DNA of 43,045 nt from Candidatus Mediterraneibacter intestinigallinarum (lineage in GTDB: Bacteria; Bacillota; Clostridia; Lachnospirales; Lachnospiraceae), in assembly GCA_019119265.1 (NCBI GenBank), contig DWXI01000105.1, positions 1 through 43,045 on the forward strand. Direction: 5' to 3'. Every line of letters begins with the position of its first letter. The first letter of the stretch is position 1. Below the pieces are notes generated by a model. The model worked only from the letters and a program-made list of their open reading frames with translations, made no database searches and had not been told where the DNA came from. The position numbers and the translations under genes are program-made. This document shows, in pieces, positions 34,496-43,014 of this stretch.

Positions 34496-35587
34496 ATGAG
34501 AGATCAAAAGGATTCAATATATAAAATACTCCGGCTTGCCAGCTCTGTAGATCCGGCGCTTTTCGGCGCGCTTCTGATCATCCGCCATGTGTCACCCGGA
34601 TTCATCCCAACATACAGGCAGCTGACGTTAGAAGATATGCAAGATTCCCGAATACCAGAGAATGATTGCGACTGTACTCCTTGGCAGATTGTCGCTGATG
34701 CCCCAAAGGGCAAGGTGATATCTTCTGCTATAGCAGCTCTTTCTGCCATCCGTTCCCACAGCCCATTGTTTGACTGCCTGACGGAAAAGCTAAAATACGC
34801 TCCACCGACCGAAACCAATGAATTAATAGATCTAATCCATATCCTGTCGCATATTTCAACCGGAAATCACGCACTTGCCGAAATATATGAAGTTTTTTTG
34901 TCTTCATGGTTTCCGTCAGACACACAACTGCACGCCGCAAAATCCTCAGGCGATATCTATACACCCCGCGATGTTTCCACCCTTATTTGGGAACTTTTGG
35001 ATTTAAACGGAAAAACTTTCTACGATCCCTGCTGCGGGAGCGGTTCCCTTCTGGCCCGCGCCTTTTTATCCCTGCCTCTAAAAAAAGAGGTACGGTTATT
35101 CGGACAGACAAACGATCTTCTTTCATACTGTATCTGTCAGACTTACTTTTTCCTTCTGGACATTCCTGTTGATTTAGCCGGCATGTCCGGTAACACTCTT
35201 GTCAAAGATTTGCATGCCGAAAAGCAGTTTGACCGTATCGCGACGAATCCGCCCTTTAATCAGGCCCGCTGGTGCGATAGCGGCTACATTTATGACAGGC
35301 GCTGGCAGTATGGCATTCCGCCTCGTTCCAACGCAAACTTTGCATGGCTCCAGCATGTCATCAGCCATCTTTCAGATCAGGGCAGAGCCGCCGTCATCTT
35401 GTCAAACGGCTCTTTAAGCGCTCAGAATCATGCAGAACATGAAATACGACGCAGGATTCTGGACGATGGTTTAATCGAAGCAATCATCGCCCTGCCTCCA
35501 AAATTGTTTTTTAATACAAAAGTTCCCTGTTGTATCTGGCTTCTGCGAAAGCCTAAGGTACCGGGGGGCCCCCATCCTCATGATTGA
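34496..35587 (+). CDS. N6-adenine DNA methylase (HsdM-like), truncated by frameshift
   Basis: This 363-aa protein has a helical N-terminal half and a gamma-class adenine methylase core. SAM motif I is FYDPCCGSGSLLAR near residue 180 and catalytic motif IV is IATNPPFNQARW near 248. SGDIYTPRDVSTLIWELL precedes it, as in HsdM. The frame ends in an unlikely tail (KPKVPGGPHPHD) directly after a G6C5 run. Removing one base there continues as GGPILMIDARYAGFSD, the normal HsdM sequence, into the next ORF. The intact gene would encode about 680 aa, a methylase fused to a specificity domain. GAGG precedes the ATG. Confidence 0.88.
   Translation: MRDQKDSIYKILRLASSVDPALFGALLIIRHVSPGFIPTYRQLTLEDMQDSRIPENDCDCTPWQIVADAPKGKVISSAIAALSAIRSHSPLFDCLTEKLKYAPPTETNELIDLIHILSHISTGNHALAEIYEVFLSSWFPSDTQLHAAKSSGDIYTPRDVSTLIWELLDLNGKTFYDPCCGSGSLLARAFLSLPLKKEVRLFGQTNDLLSYCICQTYFFLLDIPVDLAGMSGNTLVKDLHAEKQFDRIATNPPFNQARWCDSGYIYDRRWQYGIPPRSNANFAWLQHVISHLSDQGRAAVILSNGSLSAQNHAEHEIRRRILDDGLIEAIIALPPKLFFNTKVPCCIWLLRKPKVPGGPHPHD
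35563..35573 (+). repeat. G6C5 run at the methylase frameshift
   Basis: GGGGGGCCCCC lies exactly where the methylase frame is lost. One base fewer restores a continuous reading frame through 36533. It could be a phase-variable switch, a recent mutation or a sequencing error. Confidence 0.8.
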
Positions 35588-36533
35588 CGCCAGATATGCC
35601 GGATTTTCAGATAAGAACGGAATTTCGCCCAAAACTGGTCCCAAACTGGTCGACACTGTTCTGAGACATCGAAGCGGAGCGCTTGAGGGGAAATGCAGCT
35701 GGTATGCCGTAGTTTCTCCGAACGACATCGCACGGGAACACTATATACTCAGTCCGAATCTTTACACAAAGCCCGTTTCGATTTCACCGGCCTCTCTGAT
35801 AATCCACCGCCCGGCTTTTCTAAAGCTGATTGACAAATTGAGTACGTTTCCAGAATGTCGCCCAATTTTACCCTGCATCCAGCTATGGAGGCATGCTAAA
35901 TACTCATCACACTGGAAAAATTTTCTTTGGACGGATCTATATCAAGTCTCCGGCGGACTGGCAAAAAAGAGAGAATTTTTCGGACACGGTGTTCCCATGG
36001 CGGATGTAAAAACTGTAATCCGCCATACCTTTCTTCCCGACGCTCTGTCTTCTTCCGTTGAACTTTCAGAAGCAGAGTTTGAAAAATATCGTATCAAAGC
36101 CGGAGATATCCTGATCAACAGAACGAGTGAAACCATTGCAGAACTTGCCTGCTGTTGTATCGCAGCACATGATTACAATGCAGTCTATGGCGGTTATCTG
36201 AAACGACTCCGCCCGCTGCCCGACTCACCGGTCTCCCCTTTTTATATGGCCGCCTATCTCAACAGCCATATTTACCGGCTGGAAGTCGAAAACAACATTC
36301 CCGCCTGCACGACCAGAGCAAACATCAGCACAGAAAGACTTTCACGGATACATATTTATTATCCCGAATCAGACATGCAGAAAATACTCGGAGATACCAT
36401 ATTCTCTGTCAGACAATTTCAGAAAGAGTGTCAGGATTCCAGATTATCCGACCTGTTGAACCGGTTTATTCGGCTGTTGATTGAACAGTTTATCACATAT
36501 CCCATACTTCAGACACAGCAAAAGGAGGAATAA
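35580..36533 (+). CDS. Methylase C-terminus plus HsdS-like target-recognition domain (frameshifted half)
   Basis: This 317-aa frame overlaps the methylase stop (ATGATTGA), so coupled translation is possible, with the G run acting as a poor ribosome binding site. Residues 1-65 continue the HsdM C-terminus (MIDARYAG, YILSPNLYT). From about residue 110 it reads as one HsdS half. LYQVSGGLAKKREFFGHGVPMADV is followed by YRIKAGDILINRTSET and then a long C-terminal helix after PESDMQKILGD. A single recognition domain fused to a methylase recalls type IIG/ISP-like and other M-S fusion systems. Target sequence unknown. Confidence 0.8.
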   Translation: MIDARYAGFSDKNGISPKTGPKLVDTVLRHRSGALEGKCSWYAVVSPNDIAREHYILSPNLYTKPVSISPASLIIHRPAFLKLIDKLSTFPECRPILPCIQLWRHAKYSSHWKNFLWTDLYQVSGGLAKKREFFGHGVPMADVKTVIRHTFLPDALSSSVELSEAEFEKYRIKAGDILINRTSETIAELACCCIAAHDYNAVYGGYLKRLRPLPDSPVSPFYMAAYLNSHIYRLEVENNIPACTTRANISTERLSRIHIYYPESDMQKILGDTIFSVRQFQKECQDSRLSDLLNRFIRLLIEQFITYPILQTQQKEE

Positions 36534-36536
36534 AAG

Positions 36537-37424
36537 ATGACGCAACGAGACCAGAAATGGCTGGTATTGCTTTATTGCCTCGCCGAACTCAGAGGCGGCG
36601 CACAGCGCAATCTTGTATTACAGCACATACAAGATCAGGGTTACTGGTACAAAAACGACCAGAATGATACCTATCGCACCACACGCAGGGAAAGTGTATG
36701 GAGAAATGATTTTTCTTATGAGCGCCAGCATTTGGTAGAGGAAGGCTACATGAAAAGCGGAATTCCCGGCAGATGGGAAATAACGCAAACGGGCAGGGCG
36801 CTCCTTGCCCGTCTGATAAACAAGGCGCTAAACCGGCCTGCAGATGAAAATCTCTGCTATACCCCTGTATTCTTCCAAGAATTAATACAGGAGCAGGAAG
36901 ATGATCAATATCCAACGAGCGGACAGCCCGGATCCAATGCGAATGCAACTCCCGGGAATACAGCCCGGCCGAATGTTCCGAAGCCTCCAATGTCGAACAA
37001 GCCTCGGGCTCCAAGATCACCTTCTATATCATCTTCCGGCAAGCGTATTTACCCGCGCTCCGCAGCTGTTTCCCTGAACGCTCTCAATCTGGCCGGAAAT
37101 GTATGCGCTGTCAATCCGGATCACCCCTCTTTTCTCCGAAGAGACCGGAGTGCTATGTATATGGAGCCCCATCACCTGATTCCAATGTCTCTGACAGATT
37201 ATTTTAATGTCGATCTGGACAGGGAACAGAATATATTTTCTCTGTGCAGTAATTGTCATAATCGAATACATTACGGAACAAAGGAAGATGTAAAAATCTT
37301 GATCACCAAACTTTTCTCATCCAGAGAAGATGATATCTGCTCTATTCTCGGGAAAAAAATCACCATAGACGAACTCTGCCGAATCTATGACACGATGGCA
37401 AAGAAAAAACGCCATAGGCACTGA
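36537..37424 (+). CDS. HNH endonuclease with N-terminal winged-helix domain
   Basis: This 295-aa protein starts three bases after the specificity half. Residues 1-100 look like a Mrr_N-type winged helix (WRNDFSYERQHLVEEGYM, GRWEITQTGRALL). A proline- and serine-rich linker spans about 120-170. The C-terminal HNH nuclease has MEPHHLIPMS, NIFSLCSNCHNRIHYG and an upstream cysteine in NVCAVNPDH that may complete a zinc site. It is the obvious restriction partner of the methylase, and the winged helix may help bind DNA. No HsdR-type translocase is encoded next to it. Confidence 0.88.
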   Translation: MTQRDQKWLVLLYCLAELRGGAQRNLVLQHIQDQGYWYKNDQNDTYRTTRRESVWRNDFSYERQHLVEEGYMKSGIPGRWEITQTGRALLARLINKALNRPADENLCYTPVFFQELIQEQEDDQYPTSGQPGSNANATPGNTARPNVPKPPMSNKPRAPRSPSISSSGKRIYPRSAAVSLNALNLAGNVCAVNPDHPSFLRRDRSAMYMEPHHLIPMSLTDYFNVDLDREQNIFSLCSNCHNRIHYGTKEDVKILITKLFSSREDDICSILGKKITIDELCRIYDTMAKKKRHRH

Positions 37425-37449
37425 GTGATATACAATACAACAGTTACAG

Positions 37450-37492
37450 AAAAGCTCCGCCTGCATCTTAAATCTCTGCAGACGGAGCTTTC
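37450..37492. terminator. Bidirectional terminator between the HNH and aldolase genes
   Basis: AAAAGCTCCG and CGGAGCTTT, extended by CTGCA/TGCAG, form a strong stem between the convergent genes. A T-containing tail follows (TTTCCGCTTATTTT on plus, AAAGC with TTTTC on minus). Confidence 0.8.
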
Positions 37493-37511
37493 CGCTTATT
37501 TTATCGTTGTT

Positions 37512-38192
37512 TTAATATCCCCCGTTATTCTTATCGGGCGTCTTCACCTGACCGTATGACTGGAACCGGGTCATAACGTCAGCCATCTCCTGATCTGTAA
37601 GGACAACGCCTCTGTTTTGCCCTGCGGACTCGCACATCCACTGCATCTCTGCGCAGAATTCACAGCTCACAGCAAGATTAAACGCCTTTGCAAGACTGAC
37701 CCCGCATGTCACGAGACCATGATTGGCAAGCAGAACCGCGCGGCTCTCGCCGATCGCTCCTTCTACTTTCTCAGCCAGCTCATGTGTTCCGAAAGTCGCA
37801 TACTCCGCGCACGGAACCTCCGCTGTGCCTGCCGAAGCGATCACATAATGAACTGCTTTCAGCGGCTCCCGCATACATGCCAGCGCCGTACAGTATTTTG
37901 AATGTGTATGTACCACGCCGCGCGCCTCCGGTTTGATCTTATAAATGATCGAATGAAGTTCATGTTCGCTGGACGGCTTTCTGTTTCCTTCCACAATCTC
38001 TCCATCCAGAGTCATAACTACCACATCCTCGGGCAGCGTCTCAAAATATCCGATTCCCGACGGACTGATCGCCATGTATCCTGTCTCCGGATCAAAAATG
38101 CTGATATTGCCGGCAGTTCCCTTTGCCAGCCCTGCTGAACTCATCTTTTTTCCATACTCTACGATCTGTTTTCTTGCTTCTTCCATTAACAT
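37512..38192 (-). CDS. Class II aldolase (fuculose-phosphate / 5-deoxyribulose-phosphate aldolase type)
   Basis: This 226-aa zinc aldolase has KGTAGNISIFD, the catalytic glutamate in PSSEHELHSIIY, zinc histidines in VVHTHSKYC and the later LLANHGLVTCG. Class II family members cleave L-fuculose-1-P, L-rhamnulose-1-P or 5-deoxy-pentulose-1-P to dihydroxyacetone phosphate and an aldehyde. The MtnA-like isomerase gene 12 bp upstream points to the 5-deoxyribose/methylthioadenosine salvage route (DHAP shunt), where this aldolase is the last step. It appears intact, with AGGAG nine bases before the ATG, although its upstream partner is broken. Confidence 0.88.
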   Translation of the reverse strand: MLMEEARKQIVEYGKKMSSAGLAKGTAGNISIFDPETGYMAISPSGIGYFETLPEDVVVMTLDGEIVEGNRKPSSEHELHSIIYKIKPEARGVVHTHSKYCTALACMREPLKAVHYVIASAGTAEVPCAEYATFGTHELAEKVEGAIGESRAVLLANHGLVTCGVSLAKAFNLAVSCEFCAEMQWMCESAGQNRGVVLTDQEMADVMTRFQSYGQVKTPDKNNGGY

Positions 38193-38204
38193 AATCTTTT
38201 TCTC

Positions 38205-38974
38205 CTAATCCTGAAAATATCTTTTTATATCGTACGGTGAATAGATTCCCTTGTTGGTGACAATTCCATTACACAAATATGGGGGTGTAATATCAAATGC
38301 CGGGTACCATCCTTTTACCCCTTCCTTAGCCGTGCGTACCCCCATTGCCTCAAGCACCTGATTTCCATCTCTGTATTCAATTTTAACAGAATCTATCGTC
38401 GGATGCTTTTCATCCGGTGCTCCCGTAACATAATAAGGGATTCCGTAATGTTTGCAGACAATTGCAATCTGCAGGGTTCCCACTTTATTCACAATATGCC
38501 CGTCACAGGATATTGCATCCGCTGCTGACGTAAACACATCTACCAGTCCGTTCTGCATTGCAAATGCCGGCATATTATCTGTAATAACCGTTACGTCAAA
38601 CCCCTGATCATAAGCTACGCTGGCTGTCAGTCGGGCTCCCTGAAAATACGGTCTTGTTTCCGCACAGACAACTTTCATATCCTTTCCGCGTTCCCTGATT
38701 TCCTTTAACATAAGTCCTACAATTGTTTCACCGAAACACTGTGTCATAACAGACCCTTTGTCCGGGAATAGATCAACCAGGTATTTTGCCGTCTTCCCAA
38801 TCCGGATATACTTATTATTAACTTCTTCTACGGAGTGTTCAAAAACAGCCTTGTCTGCCGGTTTGCCTTCTGCAAGCGCTTCTTTCGCGGTATCTATACA
38901 TTTCTGTGTGATTGCTTCCATTCGCACAGTAGTCGTCGGACGCGCATGTGATAATGTATAGGAAGCTCCGTATC
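38205..38974 (-). pseudogene. MtnA-like 5-deoxyribose/methylthioribose-1-phosphate isomerase, N-terminus deleted
   Basis: From about SHARPTTTVRMEAIT onward the frame reads as the C-terminal two thirds of an MtnA/aIF2B-alpha-type isomerase. The pieces are QCFGETIVG, CAETRPYFQGARLTA, FTSAADAISCDGHIVNKVGT and YVTGAPDEKHPT. The first 37 residues of the track ORF are unrelated, because they are the antisense of a DeoR gene. About 100 N-terminal residues are missing. Translation could begin at the ATG at 38921, but the product would lack part of the substrate site. Confidence 0.8.
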
Positions 38975-39367
38975 TGTATTCTGTGCGACTCCGCCAAAAA
39001 CAGCAAGATAACCCTCGTATGTGCAGGCGGACAGCTCCGGGCAAAAACCAGTTCTTTTGTAGGGTACAGGACAACCGACATGATCAGCAGTAATTTTGCC
39101 AATATAGCTTTCCTCAGCAATCCTGCCGTCAACATAACATACGGTTTGACCGACAACAACCTGAACGAGGCAAACGTTCGGAAATGTATGCTGGAACACT
39201 CCAAACAGCACATCTTCCTGATGGATCATACAAAATTTTCAAAAACAAGCAGCAATATATTCGGACAGCTTTCCGATATAGATGTACTGATCACAGACAA
39301 AAAACTGAGCAGAGACTGGGAAACATCACTCAGGACAAAAGGAGTGGCGTTTCATTATACAGCATGA
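38960..39367 (+). pseudogene. DeoR-family regulator, N-terminal DNA-binding part deleted
   Basis: The frame (track start 38948) matches the C-terminal sugar-phosphate-sensing domain of DeoR repressors. Evidence is LVCAGGQLRAKTSSFVGY, the GLTDNNLNEANVRKCML segment, and IFLMDHTKFSKTS with DIDVLITD. The helix-turn-helix and the start of the sensor domain are absent. The break coincides with the break in the MtnA-like gene on the other strand. One deletion therefore removed the divergent promoter region and both 5' ends. Confidence 0.82.
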
Positions 39368-39417
39368 AGTAATACTGCCAGTAAATATGTCATCATAATC
39401 ATAACAGGGAGGCAATT

Positions 39418-40701
39418 ATGTTCTTTTTCTTCGAAGATCTCTACTATACTAACGAGGATATCTGCCAGGCTTTTAAAAAAATATGTCTTGATAAGATGCT
39501 TGCTGACGGCTATTTTGACATGAGCACTTACATTTTCGGGCGTATCAGAAAAGAGGATATGTACGCCAGCCTGACCGCCCACAGATCAAAATACGCAGCC
39601 CTCTATCGCGGCGCCTACCCCAAAAAGGATACCATCGCCTCCGAATGGAAACAACGGCTTGCAAACACTGAACAGCAGGATGGACCAGATCAGACCGAAC
39701 TCACCTATGAAGAATCCGGCGCAATTGTAAACTGGATATACAGAGCATTAAAAAATTCCCAGGAAAGGGAGAAATTTACTGAATATATCTTTAAATCCTT
39801 AAAAGACTTACATCACATCCAGAATAATATCCGTTTCTCAAAAGGAGTCGTTTACAATGCCGCTAAAGTAAATCTTCATTTTCTTTCTTCTGTTTCAGGA
39901 GTCAACACTTTTCTTTCAACTCTGAAAAAGAAAGGAAACACTCTGTTTTTCCGCGGGCACGCAGATGCCAATTATATTCTGCGGCCTTCCATCATGCGTT
40001 CGACTCAACTCATGCAGAATGAAAGCCGTTTATATCACGAACTGCTGATCAACTGTCCTGAAGACTTCGAAAAATGCCATACGCACCTGGAGAAACTTGT
40101 TAAAATGCAACACTATGGTCTTCCCACACGGCTGCTCGACATCACCCGGAACCCGCTTGTAGCCCTGTACTTTGCCTGTGAAAGCCGCCCTGAGTCTTAC
40201 GGGGAACTGATCTTGATCTCTGCGGAAAATCATGAAATCAAATACCCGCAAAGCGATACCGTATCTGTTCTAGCAAGCCTTCCTGTGTTTTCTTATGAAA
40301 AGCAGCAGGAATTCTTAACACTGGCCCTTACTCCGGGCATATCCTCCCGGGAGTTCAATAAAAAGGCTGCCCGACTGATCCATGAAGTCCGCCTGGAAAA
40401 GCCGGCTTTCCAGGCGGAAGTAAACAGCGCTGATATTCTGAATAATTATATCGTTTATGCTCTAAAGAATAATAATAGAATCATAAAACAAGACGGCGCA
40501 TTTATTCTCTGCGGACTTTCCGCGGAAGCCGACTCTCTGGATCAATTCCGCTATAAAGAGCGCGGCAGAAAAACCGTCGTACTTATAGAGAAGAAAAAAA
40601 GAATCCTGGAACAGTTAGAAACTTTTTCGATCAACAGAGCATCTCTGTTTCCCGAAATAGAATGTGTCGCTGAATATCTGAAGAATAAGTTTGACCGGTA
40701 G
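39418..40701 (+). CDS. FRG-domain protein
   Basis: This 427-aa cytoplasmic protein contains an FRG domain (about residues 165-290) with the name-giving LFFRGHADANYILRPSIMR and the downstream MQHYGLPTRLLDITRNPLVALYFAC. The first 160 residues are charged and helical and match nothing I recognise. The C-terminal third has an aromatic and basic pattern (RYKERGRKTVVLIEKKKRIL). The biochemical role of FRG domains is not established to my knowledge. They occur often in accessory and defence-type regions. GGGAGG lies six bases before the ATG. Its neighbours are broken metabolic genes, a restriction-modification cluster and a toxin gene. Confidence 0.87.
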   Translation: MFFFFEDLYYTNEDICQAFKKICLDKMLADGYFDMSTYIFGRIRKEDMYASLTAHRSKYAALYRGAYPKKDTIASEWKQRLANTEQQDGPDQTELTYEESGAIVNWIYRALKNSQEREKFTEYIFKSLKDLHHIQNNIRFSKGVVYNAAKVNLHFLSSVSGVNTFLSTLKKKGNTLFFRGHADANYILRPSIMRSTQLMQNESRLYHELLINCPEDFEKCHTHLEKLVKMQHYGLPTRLLDITRNPLVALYFACESRPESYGELILISAENHEIKYPQSDTVSVLASLPVFSYEKQQEFLTLALTPGISSREFNKKAARLIHEVRLEKPAFQAEVNSADILNNYIVYALKNNNRIIKQDGAFILCGLSAEADSLDQFRYKERGRKTVVLIEKKKRILEQLETFSINRASLFPEIECVAEYLKNKFDR

Positions 40702-40729
40702 ACATTACCTATAATATATTTGTTCTTCC

Positions 40730-41200
40730 TTATTGTCTTGAACATTTTTCGGCATCAATCGCCAGTGTAAACATCAGCACATGCAGTGCATCTCCCGGAT
40801 TCACGATATCCAGTACATAGGTATCTGTCATATGAAAAAGCTCCTTCGATATGACCGCTAGCGTTCTCCCTGCGCCATCCGTAATGGAATAATTCCATTC
40901 CGTCCAGTCTCCTTCAATATGCCATCCGTTAAAATCAATATCATAGCGCGGCTTCAGGAAAGTAAGCTCTTTGCTGATAGAGCCGATCCTCTGCTCCCCT
41001 TCATACACCTCGAACTTCGGAAGAAACGTAAGCACTCGTTCCTTCACCATTCCCAGTTCCCGGTCACGGGAATCAAATATCTTGAGGCAATGTCCCCATG
41101 ACAGCTGCCCTTTTACCACATAAACCGTATTTTCATATTCATCATAAATGTCATAGCTGTCCAGCCATGAAAAAAATCTCTGTTTAAATAGTAATTTCAT
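40730..41200 (-). CDS. LURP-one-related (YxjI-type) protein
   Basis: I use the ATG at 41200, with AGAGGAG six bases upstream, giving 156 aa. The 41 extra track residues come from overlap with the truncated gene upstream. The protein has the beta-barrel pattern of the LOR/scramblase-like family: a start MKLLFKQRFFSW, then YVVKGQLSWGHCLKIFD, and paired strands ending in LAVISKELFHMTDTYVLDI. The molecular function is unknown; a tubby-like membrane-lipid or ligand-binding barrel is the usual proposal. Nothing in the context narrows it. Confidence 0.72.
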   Translation of the reverse strand: MKLLFKQRFFSWLDSYDIYDEYENTVYVVKGQLSWGHCLKIFDSRDRELGMVKERVLTFLPKFEVYEGEQRIGSISKELTFLKPRYDIDFNGWHIEGDWTEWNYSITDGAGRTLAVISKELFHMTDTYVLDIVNPGDALHVLMFTLAIDAEKCSRQ

Positions 41201-41261
41201 GCACTTCTCCTCTCTGATATAAAACTGCCACATCCACTTCTCCAAAACTTCTGCAGGGAAC

Positions 41262-41915
41262 TCATAGCAGCATTTCCACCAGTTCTCTGTGCACACATGA
41301 CATATCTGCCTGATAAATATCAATACAGTTCAATAGCGCACCACCTTTTGCATATGACGGAAAAATGAATCCGCACTCCGGACTTCCCGCCTTGTAATCC
41401 CCGGTAACCGGACAAACCGCGCAGATCAGATATTCGAACATCTCCTCCGACTCTCCCAGCCTGACATGATCCGCTGCCTTGGACGGAATATCATACCGGT
41501 CATGAAACATAAAGATGCCGTACTCATGATCTGAACGATATCTCTCCCCTGTCTTCTCATAAAAAATCTCAAGCAGTGCATCGTTCTCCAGGCCCGAACT
41601 TCGGATTCCCATCAGGAGCTGATACATGCTCTCCTTGCCTCTGGAGTTTTCTGGAATCACATAACGCTTCAGATTGCCATTCGTCTGCGCAAAGGGAATC
41701 GACTTTGCAATCTCCAGATTTTTCGCCCGGTCCGATCCTGACAGCTTAAGGAATCGGGTGTTGAATGTTCCGTCAATAAATCCGTCCGGATCCATATATG
41801 CCCCTGCGATCCGAGTCACAGAAGTCCGCTTCACTGTCATGCGGCGGGTAATGGCAAGCATATCCTCACGGTCAATCTGAAGAGACCGCAAAGAGGTGTT
41901 ATATTCTGTGTTCAT
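41262..41915 (-). pseudogene. DUF4317-family gene, C-terminally truncated
   Basis: The 217-aa frame matches the N-terminal half of DUF4317 proteins, which are usually near 400 aa. It starts with IDREDMLAITRRMTVKRTSVTRIAGAYMD and includes SSGLENDALLEIFYEKT. It stops at ELVEMLL, where the family continues. A short stretch in another frame (YEFPAEVLEKW) may be residual sequence, so a frameshift followed by a deletion is likely. The start has AAGGAGAAAG upstream. It may still yield a truncated protein. Confidence 0.6.
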
Positions 41916-42492
41916 GGTTCTTTCTCCTTATTAAGCCAGATTTACAGCCATTGCTGCGCCGGAATTTACACCTGCTTTTCCATAATATCATAACATAAAA
42001 ATCATTCTTTTCTGTGGATATTATATTAAATTCCTTATCTCTATATCCTCTTCTGAGATATGTCTTTTTCCAATATCAGAAACTTCCAGCGAATGACCCA
42101 GCGAATGAGTCAGTCATGTACGCACATAATCATTTTCGTGAATGATGCCATTTTTCGAATCTCCGTAAAAATGTCTTTCTGATAATAATTCACTCCCTAT
42201 CATATTACCATCTCCCTCAAACGGATTTATATTTGCAAGTATGAATCGAAAAAGCCGAATGCATTTGACCGCATTCGGCTTTTCCTGATTCTATATAGCT
42301 TGACTTTCATATAACCGCTTTTTGATATTTTCTGCTTTGGATTATCCGTGTTTTACTCAAACTCCTCAGCGGATAAATTGAACTGGCTACTTTTCTATGA
42401 TTTTTGTTGATTTTATTATTCTTATTTCTTATAACTTCTTCTCATATTCGTGCCGGTTCAAATTTTTAGAGCCAAAATAGAGCCAGTTAGAA
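41916..42492. other. Non-coding stretch of 577 bp, AT-rich
   Basis: No gene is supported. It contains a short tandem-like repeat (CAGCGAATGAC / CAGCGAATGAG near 42090-42115), a strong terminator at 42248-42283 and, near 42460-42485, the direct repeat TTAGAGCC-AAAA-TAGAGCC. Confidence 0.5.
42248..42283. terminator. Strong intrinsic terminator, bidirectional
   Basis: AAAAAGCCGAATGC and GCATTCGGCTTTT form a near-perfect stem with a short loop and A/T tails on both sides. It probably ends the toxin transcript coming from the right, about 210 bp after its stop. Confidence 0.8.
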
Positions 42493-42966
42493 TCACTGGC
42501 TGCGCCCCTTCAGTTTCTTCAGTATCGCCATAACATCTGGCTGCGTTGGAGTAAACTTAACGCCACGTTTCAACATCCCCATAACTTTTCTCGCTTTTCG
42601 CTCAATCTCTCTGGCGGTATGCTCACTGGTCAACATCAAATGGTTTCCGGCAATCGTGTATTCCCGTTCTATGTATTCTTCTGTTATCGGAAACATATCC
42701 TGTATCAGAAATGCGCTTTCCCGGCTGTCATCCAGTTTAACAATATGGATAATATCGCAAGGTTCCCCTGCTTTTTCCTTCCTCTCCATAATTCGTCTGT
42801 ATTTGTCAATACGGCTGGACAGTGGTATCATCCAGTATATTCCTATACTTGTATCCTCAAAGCAGTAATAATGTGGTCTGTTTCCCGCCTTATTTCCTTT
42901 AAGATACGGGTCTGGCATATCTTCAAAAAAGTTATCTTTGATAATATAAAATCCTGTTTTTCTCAT
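42493..42966 (-). CDS. cptN: CptIN/ToxN-AbiQ-family type III toxin (endoribonuclease)
   Basis: This 157-aa protein matches the CptIN branch of type III toxins. The start GFYIIKDNFFEDMPDPYL is followed by the family core IYWMIPLSSRIDKYRRI, whose serine/lysine region forms the RNase active site in ToxN. HIVKLDDSRESAFLIQDMFPIT and FTPTQPDVMAILKKL follow. These toxins cut RNA and are held by a repetitive antitoxin RNA transcribed just upstream. A GNRA-capped intrinsic terminator lies 20 bp before the ATG, which is the normal layout (RNA repeats, terminator, toxin). The repeat array itself lies beyond the window edge. Confidence 0.85.
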   Translation of the reverse strand: MRKTGFYIIKDNFFEDMPDPYLKGNKAGNRPHYYCFEDTSIGIYWMIPLSSRIDKYRRIMERKEKAGEPCDIIHIVKLDDSRESAFLIQDMFPITEEYIEREYTIAGNHLMLTSEHTAREIERKARKVMGMLKRGVKFTPTQPDVMAILKKLKGRSQ

Positions 42967-42985
42967 TTACCTGTCCTCATTATGG

Positions 42986-43014
42986 AAAAAGTCCCTCGCC
43001 TTGCGGCGAAGGAC
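42986..43014 (-). terminator. Terminator between the antitoxin RNA and the toxin gene
   Basis: On the minus strand GTCCTTCGCC-GCAA-GGCGAGGGAC is followed by TTTTT. It forms ten base pairs with one G-U and a GCAA tetraloop. In type III systems such a terminator keeps antitoxin RNA in excess over toxin mRNA. Confidence 0.85.

Noticed and set aside
38839-39229. Minus-strand ORFs of 111 and 124 aa over the DeoR remnant
   Set aside because: They are antisense to the DeoR sensor domain and arise from the deletion junction.
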